Shown here one piece after another: positions 51,401 through 63,400 of a stretch of 64,000 bases of DNA. The position numbers were made by a program, and so were the translations under genes. Positions within the stretch are counted from its first letter, which is position 1, and every line of letters starts with the position of its first letter. Source of the DNA: Rhodocyclaceae bacterium (lineage in GTDB: Bacteria > Pseudomonadota > Gammaproteobacteria > Burkholderiales > Rhodocyclaceae); assembly GCA_016702335.1 (NCBI GenBank), contig JADJEF010000020.1, positions 1,864,513 through 1,928,512 on the forward strand, in the 5' to 3' direction. The notes beneath the pieces were generated by a model, which was not told the origin of the DNA, did no database searches, and was given only the letters and a program-made list of their open reading frames with translations.

Positions 51401-54400
51401 CGTGGCCTCGTTCACTGGCGCGGCTGGCGCGGCATTTATTACCAGCCAATACAGCACGCTGACGAATGCCGACACAGGAGCGATAGGTGGAGCAGATGTT
51501 TCTGGCGGTAGTGTGCTCACTTCGCAGAGCATCATCAGCTATGACCCCTTGGATGAAACAACGGCGAGCACCTTCACCTCAAACGGCTTCACTGTCACGA
51601 TGGACGCCGGGCTGTCCAACCAACGCTTGATTGCATCGATCAGCAGTAGTGCCATCAAAGGCTTCAGCACCGATCAAATTGCCGCGTTGCAAACGGACCA
51701 AGTGGCAGCCTTCTCGGCAACGGCCATCAGCGGTTTGACCAATGCGCAACTGCAAGCGATGGGGACCAACCAGATTCAGGCCCTCACCACCGCTCAAATC
51801 GCCCAAATCAGTAGCGCTCAGGTAGGCGGTTTGCGCACTGATCAGATGGCTGCCATGCAAACCGAAGATGTGGCCAGACTGACAAGCGGTGTCATCGGCG
51901 CGCTGACTGGTGCGCAGCTGTCGGGATTCGGCACCGATCAAATTGTGTCAATGTCGTCGACACAAATCGGGTCGTTCACGACGAACAACATCAGTGGTCT
52001 GACGTCTACCCAAATTGCGTCCATCGAAACAAGCGACATCGCCGCGATCAAGACCTCAGTCATTGCGGCATTGTCGGCAGGGCAAATTGAGGGGCTCTCC
52101 AGTACGCAGATAAGTGCCATGACGGCCGCCCAGCGCGCCATCCTGCCCGCGGGTGCCATCACCACCTCGGCGATCACTGCGATGACCACCGTCGAAATTG
52201 CGGCGCTGTCATCAAGCACACTCCAGGGGTGGACCTCCACCCAATTGCAGCAGCTCAATTCGGTGCAGATAGCGGCGATCACCACGGCCAACATCAAAGC
52301 GCTGCTGACCAGTCAGGTTGACGATTTGCTGCCCAGTCAGGTCGCGGCACTGACATCCACCCAGGTTGCCGCCTTGGCATCAACTCAGGTGGTGGCGCTG
52401 ACCACAACCCAACTGGCAAACATAGAAACGGGCGATATCGCTTCTTTGGCGTCATCCGGGTTAGCTGTGCTGTCGTCGGCTCAAATGGCCGCATTGGCTG
52501 AATCGCAAGTGACAAATTTGTCTCAGGCTCAGTTCGGGGCGCTGGGGACGACGCAGGTCCAAGGCTTTAACGCCGCTCAGATTGCTGCCATAGAAACCCG
52601 AGACCTCGCTGCACTGAAGACGAGTGTCATCGCAGCATTCTCGACAGACCAAGTTCGTGCTTTGACCGAGAGTCAAGTCTCGACCATGAGCTCCGCGTCA
52701 CTCGGGGCGCTGACCAGTACCCAGTTGAGCGCGCTTACAAATACTCAGTTCCAAGCATTGAATACTGCGCAGATCTCAAGCTTGACCACGGCCCAGATCA
52801 AGGGCGTCACCGACGCACAGGTTGCACAGATTGAAACGGCAGACTTGGTCGCTATAAAGACGTCTGTGCTTGCTGCAATGACGACCAGTCAGATCAGTAG
52901 CTTGACGGTCGACCAGATCGCTAAGCTTACTTCTGGCCAGTTGCAGGCCTTGTCCACGGACCAGGTACGTGCCATCGGTATTCCTCAGATTCAGGCGCTG
53001 ACCACCGCGCAAGCTGCCCTGATCAAAGATTCGCAAGTGGCAGGATTCTCGACGCAGCAAATTGCGGCCATCGAAACTGCCGATTTGCAAAAGCTCAGCA
53101 CAGGCTTTATTGCTGGCATGACGACAGCCCAGGTCGCCGCGCTTACCGCCGACCAGATCGCCGCGCTGACGACTGCCCAATCAAGCGTACTGAGTTCTTC
53201 GCAACTGGGTTCGCTCAGCCCAACCGATACGGCGGCCCTGACCTCGGACCAGATAAGTCGCTTGACCTCGTCACAAATTGGTGGTCTCTCGACAGGGCAG
53301 GTTGCAGGCATCGAACCCTCAAATATCGGGCTGATCAGTACCAGTGCAATCGCAGGGGTCTCAGCAGCGCAGATGGGCGCACTCTCCGCGGATCAAGTGG
53401 CGCAACTCAGTACCAATCAATTCTCCAAGCTCTCGTCTACGCAAGTCGGAGGGCTGTCGACGGCTCAGATTCAAGGGATGAGTACCACCCAGGCAAACTT
53501 GCTGAGCACCACTCAGGCAGGTGGCCTGACGTCAGCGCAGATCGCACGCATGGATGTCGACGATGTTCAGGCTCTCAAGAGCGGTGTAATCGCCAGCCTG
53601 AATACTCTCCAGTTTACCGGGCTTACCGCCGATCAGATCGCCGCATTGACGACGGCGCAGTTTAGCTCGATCAACTCTGCCCAGTTGTCGCGGTTATCGT
53701 CCGACGAGATTCAGGCGCTGCGTACCGACCAGACGGCGCGCCTGACGTCAACACAGATTGCTGGCTTGACGTCAGATCAGATCGGCAAGCTTGAAACACT
53801 CGATCAGCAAGCCATCTCTACGGCAGCTATTGCTGCTCTGACTGATACCCAGATTGATGGTTTCTCGGCTCAGCAGATTGCCGACCTGACGACCAGTCAG
53901 GTTAAAGCACTCAGTTCGTCGCAGATCGCTGGCTTCTCTACGGCGCAGATCAGAGCGATTGAAGCTGAAGATATCAAACAGTTGTCCACCGCAGCCATCG
54001 CGGCGCTGACGACGCTTCAGGCTTCAGTTCTCACTGGGGACCAAGTACTTGCCTTGGGAACGGCACAATTTGCCGCTTTTGAGGCCGCCGATCTGGCCGG
54101 GCTCTCGGCCAGCGCCTTGCAGGCGATGACTACGGCACAAGCCGCCGCCATGGGCTCTACCCAAGCGGCGGGCCTGACCTCTGCCCAACTTGCCAATCTG
54201 GAAGCGGAAGATTTGGCGGCGCTGTCTCAGGCGGTAGTCGGTAGCCTCAGCGACACCCAGCTCGACGGTTTGCTTGCACAGCAAATCAAAGACATGACGA
54301 CGGCTCAGTTCGCTGCACTGAAAGCCACTCAGGTAGCGGGGCTTTCGAGTGTTCAAATTGCCGCAATTGATACCGATGACATTAAACAGTTGAGCACGGG

Positions 54401-57400
54401 CGCCATTGCGGCATTGACCACTGCTCAAGCAGCGCAACTCAATGCCGAGCAATTGGCAGCATTGACTACGGCTCAATTCAAGGCGCTGGAGCCTGCTGAT
54501 GTTGGCGCACTGGGTACCAATGCAATCTCTGGTCTGACGTCTGCTCAGGCAGCAGTTTTGAGTGTGGCTCAGTTGGGGCAGATGACATCAGCTCAAATTG
54601 CGAAACTCGATGCTGATGATGTCAAGCAATTTGGCACCTCTTTGATTCAGGCGCTTACCAATTCGCAAATCGATGGAATGACCGCAGAGCAGGTCAGCGG
54701 CATGACCACCGTCCAACTTGCAAAGCTGACTGCTTCCCAATTGGCCAGCTTCGACAGCACACAATTGCAGTCATTGACCACCGAACAAGCCGCTGCATTG
54801 GCTGCCACTCAAATCACAGGGCTAAGCTCAGTACAGCTCAATAAACTAGAGGATGTGGACCTCAAGGCGCTCTCAACCAGCGTCATTGCTGCGCTCAATA
54901 GCGTGCAAATTCAGGGGCTATCAGTCCAGCAGATCGCCGATCTCACGACAACGCAGGCGGCTGCGCTCACCATCACTCAACTCGCCGGCATGACCACGAC
55001 GCAGGTGGCGGCATTCGAACTGGATGACGTCAAGAAATTGTCGACAAGCTTGATCGCCGGACTAAATACAGCGCAAGCGGCTTCACTGAGTGCAGATCAG
55101 TTGGGTGCAATGACGACCGATCAGTTCAAGGCATTGGACGTCACCGATCTCGGCAGTATCGTCACGTCTTCAATCGGTGGTATGACGACGGCGCAAGCCA
55201 GTGTGTTGTCCGCAACGCAGGCGGTTGGCTTGACCTCTGCTCAGCTCGCGCGCATTGATGCGGAAGACATTGCCAAGTTTGCTACCTCTGTTATCGCTGG
55301 ATTGACCAATACCCAGCTTGATGGATTGACGGCAGACCAGATGGCTGCGCTGAGCACCGTGCAATTCAGCAAACTGTCGGGCAATCAAATTGCAAATCTG
55401 GACACAGCCCAGCTTCAGGCCATTACCACCGATCAGGCCAAGGCATTGACTGCCAGCCAACTCGCCGATATCACTTCGACGCAACTAGGCAAGCTTGAGG
55501 GGCAGGACTTGGCCCAATTGTCGAACAGCGCCGTTGCGAGCCTGTCTCCAACACAGTTGGATGGTCTGACGGTTTCCCAGATTTCCGATTTGACAACAAC
55601 CCAGAAAGCGGCACTCACCGCGACCCAGATTGCAAGTCTCTCGGGCGACCAACTCAATGCGCTGGGCTTGACCCTTTCAACATCGGCGATCGCTGGTTTG
55701 ACAACGGCACAAGTCAATCAGATGAGCGCCGATCAAATCGCCAGTCTGACGACAGATCAATTCAAGGCACTGGACGCCGAGAGTATTTCTGCCATCAGCA
55801 CTTCTGCTATCGCAGGCATCACGACCGAACAGGCCGCACAACTGTCGGCAACGCAAGCAACCGGGCTCAGTTCTGCGCAGATCGCCGGGTTGGAGGTGGA
55901 CGACTTCAAGTCCCTGGCTACCTCCGTTATCGCGGCCCTCAACGACGGGCAACTTGCCGGCATGCGCGCAGATCAACTTGGTGCCCTGCAGTCGGCCCAG
56001 TTCTCGAAGCTTTCCGCAAGTGCCTTTGGCGCGCTCAGCGACCAGTCGCTACAGGCAATCACGACGGCACAATCGGCTGCACTGACTGTTTCGCAGGCGA
56101 GCAGCCTGACCTCGACACAGCTTTCCAAACTTGAGCCGGATGATATAAAAGCATTCGCTACCTCAGTAATCTCGAACTTGAGTAACAGTCAGATTGACGG
56201 GCTGACTCGTGACCAGATCGGTGGGCTGACGACGCTGCAGGTAAGCAAGCTTTCAGCCAATCAAATTGGTAATCTAGATACCCAGCAACTGCAGGCGCTC
56301 ACAACCGCCCAGGCTGCCACCCTGACCGGGACTCAGATCGCAGAACTGTCATCCGCACAACTGTCCAAGCTCGAAGCCGAAGATATTGCAGTGTTGTCGC
56401 AGTCGGTCATCAAGGCACTCAGTGATTCCCAGCTTGATGGCCTGTCTGCTCAGCAAATTATTGATCTCACGACCACGCAGGCTGCTGCTTTGACGGCTGT
56501 CCAGGTAGCTGGGCTGACGTCCACGCAGTTTGCGGCCATTGCGGTTGATGATCTCAAGGTACTAAGTACCAGTGCCATTGGTGGGCTCACCGAGACGCAA
56601 ACTGTCGCGATGACAGCAGACCAACTGGCAGCTCTGACATCCAATCAATTCGAAGCACTTCAGGACACCGCTTTGGGGGCGGTTACCGCTGCTCAATTGA
56701 CGGGGCTCACAACGTTGCAAGCCAGCCTCATGGGCGCCACCCAGATTGCCGGTTTGAACTCCACTCAAATCGCTGGACTCGATGCCGCAGATTTTGCGAA
56801 ATTCTCGACATCGGTAGTCGGTGCGCTGACGGCTGAACAGGCTAAAGGTCTCACCGCGGATCAGTTGGCCGCCATATCAACCCAGCAGTTTGCGAAGCTG
56901 GGGGCGGAACAGTTGACGCAATTGGGTAATGACCAGATTCAGGCTTTGACCACCGATCACGCCAAGGCCCTCTCTGTCACCCAACTGGGCGGCTTGACCT
57001 CGGCGCAGCTGAACAAACTGGACGCGGTGGATGTAGCGCAATTGGGCACCTCGGTGATCCAGGCGCTGACGAATTTGCAGATGGACGGCTTGACGGCGGA
57101 GCAGATCGGTGCGATGAGCACGCTGCAGATATCGAAGCTGTCGGCGAGCCAGTTGGCGAGTCTGGATTCGGCGCAGTTGCAAGCGCTGACGACCGATCAC
57201 GCGAAAGCACTGACCGGGACGCAGATCGCGAGCCTGACCTCGACCCAGATTGGCAAGTTGGAAGACGTCGATCTGCAGCAACTCTCGACGAGCGTGGTTG
57301 CTGGCTTGAGTGGCGATCAGATCAAAGGCCTGTCGGCCCAGCAAGTGACCGACCTGACCACCACCCAAGTGGCGTCACTGACCGCGACCCAAGTGGCGGG

Positions 57401-60400
57401 CATGACCACCGTGCAGATTGCGGCGATCGACACCAACGACATCAAGAAGCTCACCACCAGCGCGATTGCGGCACTGACCACGGATCACGCGGGGGTATTG
57501 ACGGCGGATCAGCTGGGGGCATTGAGTTCTGACCAGTTCAAAGCGTTGGAAGCGGCGGATCTGGGCAAGATCAGCACCAATGCCATCAGCGGCATGACCA
57601 CCGACCAGGCGAAAGCACTGACCGCGACGCAGGCGGCCGAACTGACCTCGGCGCAGATCAACAAGCTGGATCTGGCGGATCTGCAGCAGTTTGGCACCTC
57701 GGTGATTCAAGGATTTAGCACACTGCAACTGGATGGCATGACGGCCGATCAAGTGGCCGGACTGAGCACCCTGCAGTTCTCCAAGCTCACGGCGAGCCAA
57801 CTGGGCAGTCTTGACACCGTCCAGCTGCAGGCCATGACCACCGACCAGGCCAAGGCCATGACGGCGGCGCAAGTGACGAGTCTGAGCGCAGCGCAGCTGG
57901 GCAAGCTGGAAGATGCCGATCTGGCCCAATTGTCGACGGGCGTGATCGCTGGATTCGATAGCAACCAGATTCAAGGTCTGACAGCCGCACAGATGGCCGG
58001 ACTCACCTCGACCCAACTGGGTGCCTTGACGGCGACACAAGTCGGAGCGATGACCACCGCGCAGATCGCGGGGATCGAGAACGTCGACATCAAGTACCTG
58101 AACACCGGTGCGATCGTGGCGCTGACGACAGCACAGGCAGGGATATTGAACGCGGATCAGCTCGCTGGATTGACGTCGGCCCAGTTCAAAGTGCTGGAGG
58201 CGGCAGACATTACGGCCTTGAGCGCGAGCGCCTTCTCCGGCCTGACCTCGGATCAGGCAGCCGTGTTGACCGTGACGCAACTTGGCACGATGACCTCGGC
58301 GCAGCTGAACAAACTGGACGCGGTGGATGTAGCGCAATTGGGCACCTCGGTGATCCAGGCGCTGACGAATTTGCAGATGGACGGCTTGACGGCGGAACAG
58401 ATCGGTGCGATGAGCACGCTGCAGATATCGAAGCTGTCGGCGAGCCAGTTGGCGAGCCTGGATTCGGCGCAGTTGCAAGCGCTGACGACCGATCACGCGA
58501 AAGCACTGACCGGGACGCAGATCGCGAGCCTGACCTCGACCCAGATTGGCAAGTTGGAAGACGTCGATCTGCAGCAGCTCTCGACGAGCGTGGTTGCTGG
58601 CTTGAGTGGCGATCAGATCAAAGGCCTGTCGGCCCAGCAAGTGACCGACCTGACCACCACCCAAGTGGCGTCACTGACCGCGACCCAAGTGGCGGGCATG
58701 ACCACCGTGCAGATTGCGGCGATCGACACCAACGACATCAAGAAGCTCACCACCAGCGCGATTGCGGCACTGACCACGGATCACGCGGGGGTATTGACGG
58801 CGGATCAGCTGGGGGCATTGAGTTCTGACCAGTTCAAAGCGTTGGAAGCGGCGGATCTGGGCAAGATCAGCACCAATGCTATCAGCGGCATGACCACCGA
58901 CCAGGCGAAAGCACTGACCGCGACGCAGGCGGCCGAACTGACCTCGGCGCAGATTAACAAGCTGGATCTGGCGGACCTGCAGCAATTTGGCACCTCGGTG
59001 ATTCAAGGATTTAGCACACTGCAACTGGATGGCATGACGGCCGATCAAGTGGCCGGACTGAGCACCCTGCAGTTCTCCAAGCTCACGGCGAGCCAACTGG
59101 GCAGTCTTGACACCGTCCAGCTGCAGGCCATGACCACCGACCAGGCCAAGGCCATGACGGCGGCGCAAGTGACGAGTCTGAGCGCAGCGCAGCTGGGCAA
59201 GCTGGAAGATGCCGATCTGGCCCAATTGTCGACGGGCGTGATCGCTGGATTCGATAGCAACCAGATTCAAGGTCTGACAGCCGCACAGATGGCCGGACTC
59301 ACCTCGACCCAACTGGGTGCCTTGACGGCGACACAAGTCGGAGCGATGACCACCGCGCAGATCGCGGGGATCGAGAACGTCGACATCAAGTACCTGAACA
59401 CCGGTGCGATCGTGGCGCTGACGACAGCACAGGCAGGGATATTGAACGCGGATCAGCTCGCTGGATTGACGTCGGCCCAGTTCAAAGTGCTGGAGGCGGC
59501 AGACATTACGGCCTTGAGCGCGAGCGCCTTCTCCGGCCTGACCTCGGATCAGGCAGCCGTGTTGACCGTGACGCAACTTGGCACGATGACCTCGGCGCAG
59601 CTGAACAAACTGGACGCGGTGGATGTAGCGCAATTGGGCACCTCGGTGATCCAGGCGCTGACGAATTTGCAGATGGACGGCTTGACGGCGGAACAGATCG
59701 GTGCGATGAGCACGCTGCAGATATCGAAGCTGTCGGCGAGCCAGTTGGCGAGCCTGGATTCGGCGCAGTTGCAAGCGCTGACGACCGATCACGCGAAAGC
59801 ACTGACCGGGACGCAGATCGCGAGCCTGACCTCGACCCAGATTGGCAAGTTGGAAGACGTCGATCTGCAGCAGCTCTCGACGAGCGTGGTTGCTGGCTTG
59901 AGTGGCGATCAGATCAAAGGCCTGTCGGCCCAGCAAGTGACCGACCTGACCACCACCCAAGTGGCGTCACTGACCGCGACCCAAGTGGCGGGCATGACCA
60001 CCGTGCAGATTGCGGCGATCGACACCAACGACATCAAGAAGCTCACCACCAGCGCGATTGCGGCACTGACCACGGATCACGCGGGGGTATTGACGGCGGA
60101 TCAGCTGGGGGCATTGAGTTCTGACCAGTTCAAAGCGTTGGAAGCGGCGGATCTGGGCAAGATCAGCACCAATGCCATCAGTGGCATGACCACCGACCAG
60201 GCGAAAGCACTGACCGCGACGCAGGCGGCCGAACTGACCTCGGCGCAGATTAACAAGCTGGATCTGGCGGATCTGCAGCAGTTTGGCACCTCGGTGATTC
60301 AAGGATTTAGCACACTGCAACTGGATGGCATGACGGCCGATCAAGTGGCCGGACTGAGCACCCTGCAGTTCTCCAAGCTCACGGCGAGCCAACTGGGCAG

Positions 60401-63400
60401 TCTTGACACCGTCCAGCTGCAGGCCATGACCACCGACCAGGCCAAGGCCATGACGGCGGCGCAAGTGACGAGTCTGAGCGCAGCGCAGCTGGGCAAGCTG
60501 GAAGATGCCGATCTGGCCCAATTGTCGACGGGCGTGATCGCTGGATTCGATAGCAACCAGATTCAAGGTCTGACAGCCGCACAGATGGCCGGACTCACCT
60601 CGACCCAACTGGGTGCCTTGACGGCGACACAAGTCGGAGCGATGACCACCGCGCAGATCGCGGGGATCGAGAACGTCGACATCAAGTACCTGAACACCGG
60701 TGCGATCGTGGCGCTGACGACAGCACAGGCAGGGATATTGAACGCGGATCAGCTCGCTGGATTGACGTCGGCCCAGTTCAAAGTGCTGGAGGCGGCAGAC
60801 ATTACGGCCTTGAGCGCGAGCGCCTTCTCCGGCCTGACCTCGGATCAGGCAGCCGTGTTGACCGTGACGCAACTTGGCACGATGACCTCGGCGCAGCTGA
60901 ACAAACTGGACGCGGTGGATGTAGCGCAATTGGGCACCTCGGTGATCCAGGCGCTGACGAATTTGCAGATGGACGGCTTGACGGCGGAACAGATCGGTGC
61001 GATGAGCACGCTGCAGATATCGAAGCTGTCGGCGAGCCAGTTGGCGAGCCTGGATTCGGCGCAGTTGCAAGCGCTGACGACCGATCACGCGAAAGCACTG
61101 ACCGGGACGCAGATCGCGAGCCTGACCTCGACCCAGATTGGCAAGTTGGAAGACGTCGATCTGCAGCAGCTCTCGACGAGCGTGGTTGCTGGCTTGAGTG
61201 GCGATCAGATCAAAGGCCTGTCGGCCCAGCAAGTGACCGACCTGACCACCACCCAAGTGGCGTCACTGACCGCGACCCAAGTGGCGGGCATGACCACCGT
61301 GCAGATTGCGGCGATCGACACCAACGACATCAAGAAGCTCACCACCAGCGCGATTGCGGCACTGACCACGGATCACGCGGGGGTATTGACGGCGGATCAG
61401 CTGGGGGCATTGAGTTCTGACCAGTTCAAAGCGTTGGAAGCGGCGGATCTGGGCAAGATCAGCACCAATGCCATCAGTGGCATGACCACCGACCAGGCGA
61501 AAGCACTGACCGCGACGCAGGCGGCCGAACTGACCTCGGCGCAGATTAACAAGCTGGATCTGGCGGATCTGCAGCAGTTTGGCACCTCGGTGATTCAAGG
61601 ATTTAGCACACTGCAACTGGATGGCATGACGGCCGATCAAGTGGCCGGACTGAGCACCCTGCAGTTCTCCAAGCTCACGGCGAGCCAACTGGGCAGTCTT
61701 GACACCGTCCAGCTGCAGGCCATGACCACCGACCAGGCCAAGGCCATGACGGCGGCGCAAGTGACGAGTCTGAGCGCAGCGCAGCTGGGCAAGCTGGAAG
61801 ATGCCGATCTGGCCCAATTGTCGACGGGCGTGATCGCTGGATTCGATAGCAACCAGATTCAAGGTCTGACAGCCGCACAGATGGCCGGACTCACCTCGAC
61901 CCAACTGGGTGCCTTGACGGCGACACAAGTCGGAGCGATGACCACCGCGCAGATCGCGGGGATCGAGAACGTCGACATCAAGTACCTGAACACCGGTGCG
62001 ATCGTGGCGCTGACGACAGCTCAGGCCAAGATTCTGAGTGCCGACCAACTGGCCGGGCTCACCACGACCCAGTTCAAGGTGCTTGAGGCCGCGGATATTG
62101 GCCAGCTCTCGACCGCAGCAATTGCTGGCATGACCACGGCGCAGGCCAAGGAATTGGTGGCCGGCCAGATAGCGAGCTTGTCATCGGCTCAGATTGCCAA
62201 GATCGACGCGGAGGACTTGCAGCAGTTCTCGACGGCGGTCATCGCCGCGATCACGGTGGATCAGGCTAGGGGCCTGTCTGCCGATCAGGTCGCTGCGCTG
62301 AGCACGTTGCAGATTTCGAAGTTGGGTGCGGATCAGTTGGCTCAACTCGGCAGCAACCAGATTCAGGCACTCACCTCTGATCAGGCCAAGTCTCTGACAG
62401 CGACACAGGCGGCTGGATTATCTTCGTTCCAGATTAGCAAGTTGGAAGAGATTGACCTCGCCGCATTGGGCACCAGCGTGATCAGTAACTTGCGTGACGA
62501 CCAGTTGGTTGGGCTATTGACCACACAAATTGGCGGTCTGACCACGTTGCAGGCGAGCGTGCTTACCGTGTCACAGATAGCCGGGCTATCGACCGCGCAG
62601 ATAGCCAACATGGAGGCGGCAGATATCGCCAAGCTGACAACGACCGTTATTCAGTCCTTGTCTGATACCAAGCTGGCAGCACTCAAGCAAGACCAGGTTG
62701 AGGCACTGACGACCCTGCAGTTCAGCAAACTCAGCTCAGACCAATTGGGTGATTTCCGTACTGATCAGATTCGCTCGCTCACTACGGCACAGGCGGCAGC
62801 GATGACCGCAACCCAGGTTTTGGGGCTGGATTCTGCTCAAGTTGCCAGCCTAGAAGGCGAGGACTTATCGAAGTTCTCGACCGCAGTAATTGCGGCACTG
62901 ACCAATAGCCAGATCGACGGTCTTTCCAATCTCCAGATCGGTGAATTGACGACCACTCAGGCAGCCGTTCTGACGGCCGGGCAGATCGGTGGCATGACCA
63001 CATCGCAAGTTCTGGCCATCGATGCCGTGGATGACTTCCGTCGCCTCTCGACGGCTGCGATCAGTGGATTTACTACGGATCAGATGCGTGCTCTGGACGG
63101 AACCCACTTCGAGGCCTTTACGACGACTCAATTCGCGCGTCTGAGTCTTGATCAGACGGGTGCTGTCAGTACCGCAGCAATCCAGTCACTGACGACCGAC
63201 CAGGCAAAGGTACTCAGCGCCACGCAGGCCGATGGGCTAACGTCTGCACAGATCGCTAGAATCTCTGATGCAGGCATCGAGCAATTCGCGACCGCAGTAA
63301 TAGCGACACTGGACGACGCCCAGATGAAGGGCCTGACGCAAAGCCAGATCCAGATTTTGACCAGCACCCAATTCGCGAAGTTGTCAGCGACCCAGGTGGC

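Noticed and set aside
57375..61256. Three identical 429-residue minus-strand frames (57375, 58671, 59967)
   Set aside because: They are mirror frames of the 1,296-bp repeats. The opposite strand is one continuous frame with a clear octapeptide pattern, while the minus products are Arg/Gln/Leu-rich with no known features.
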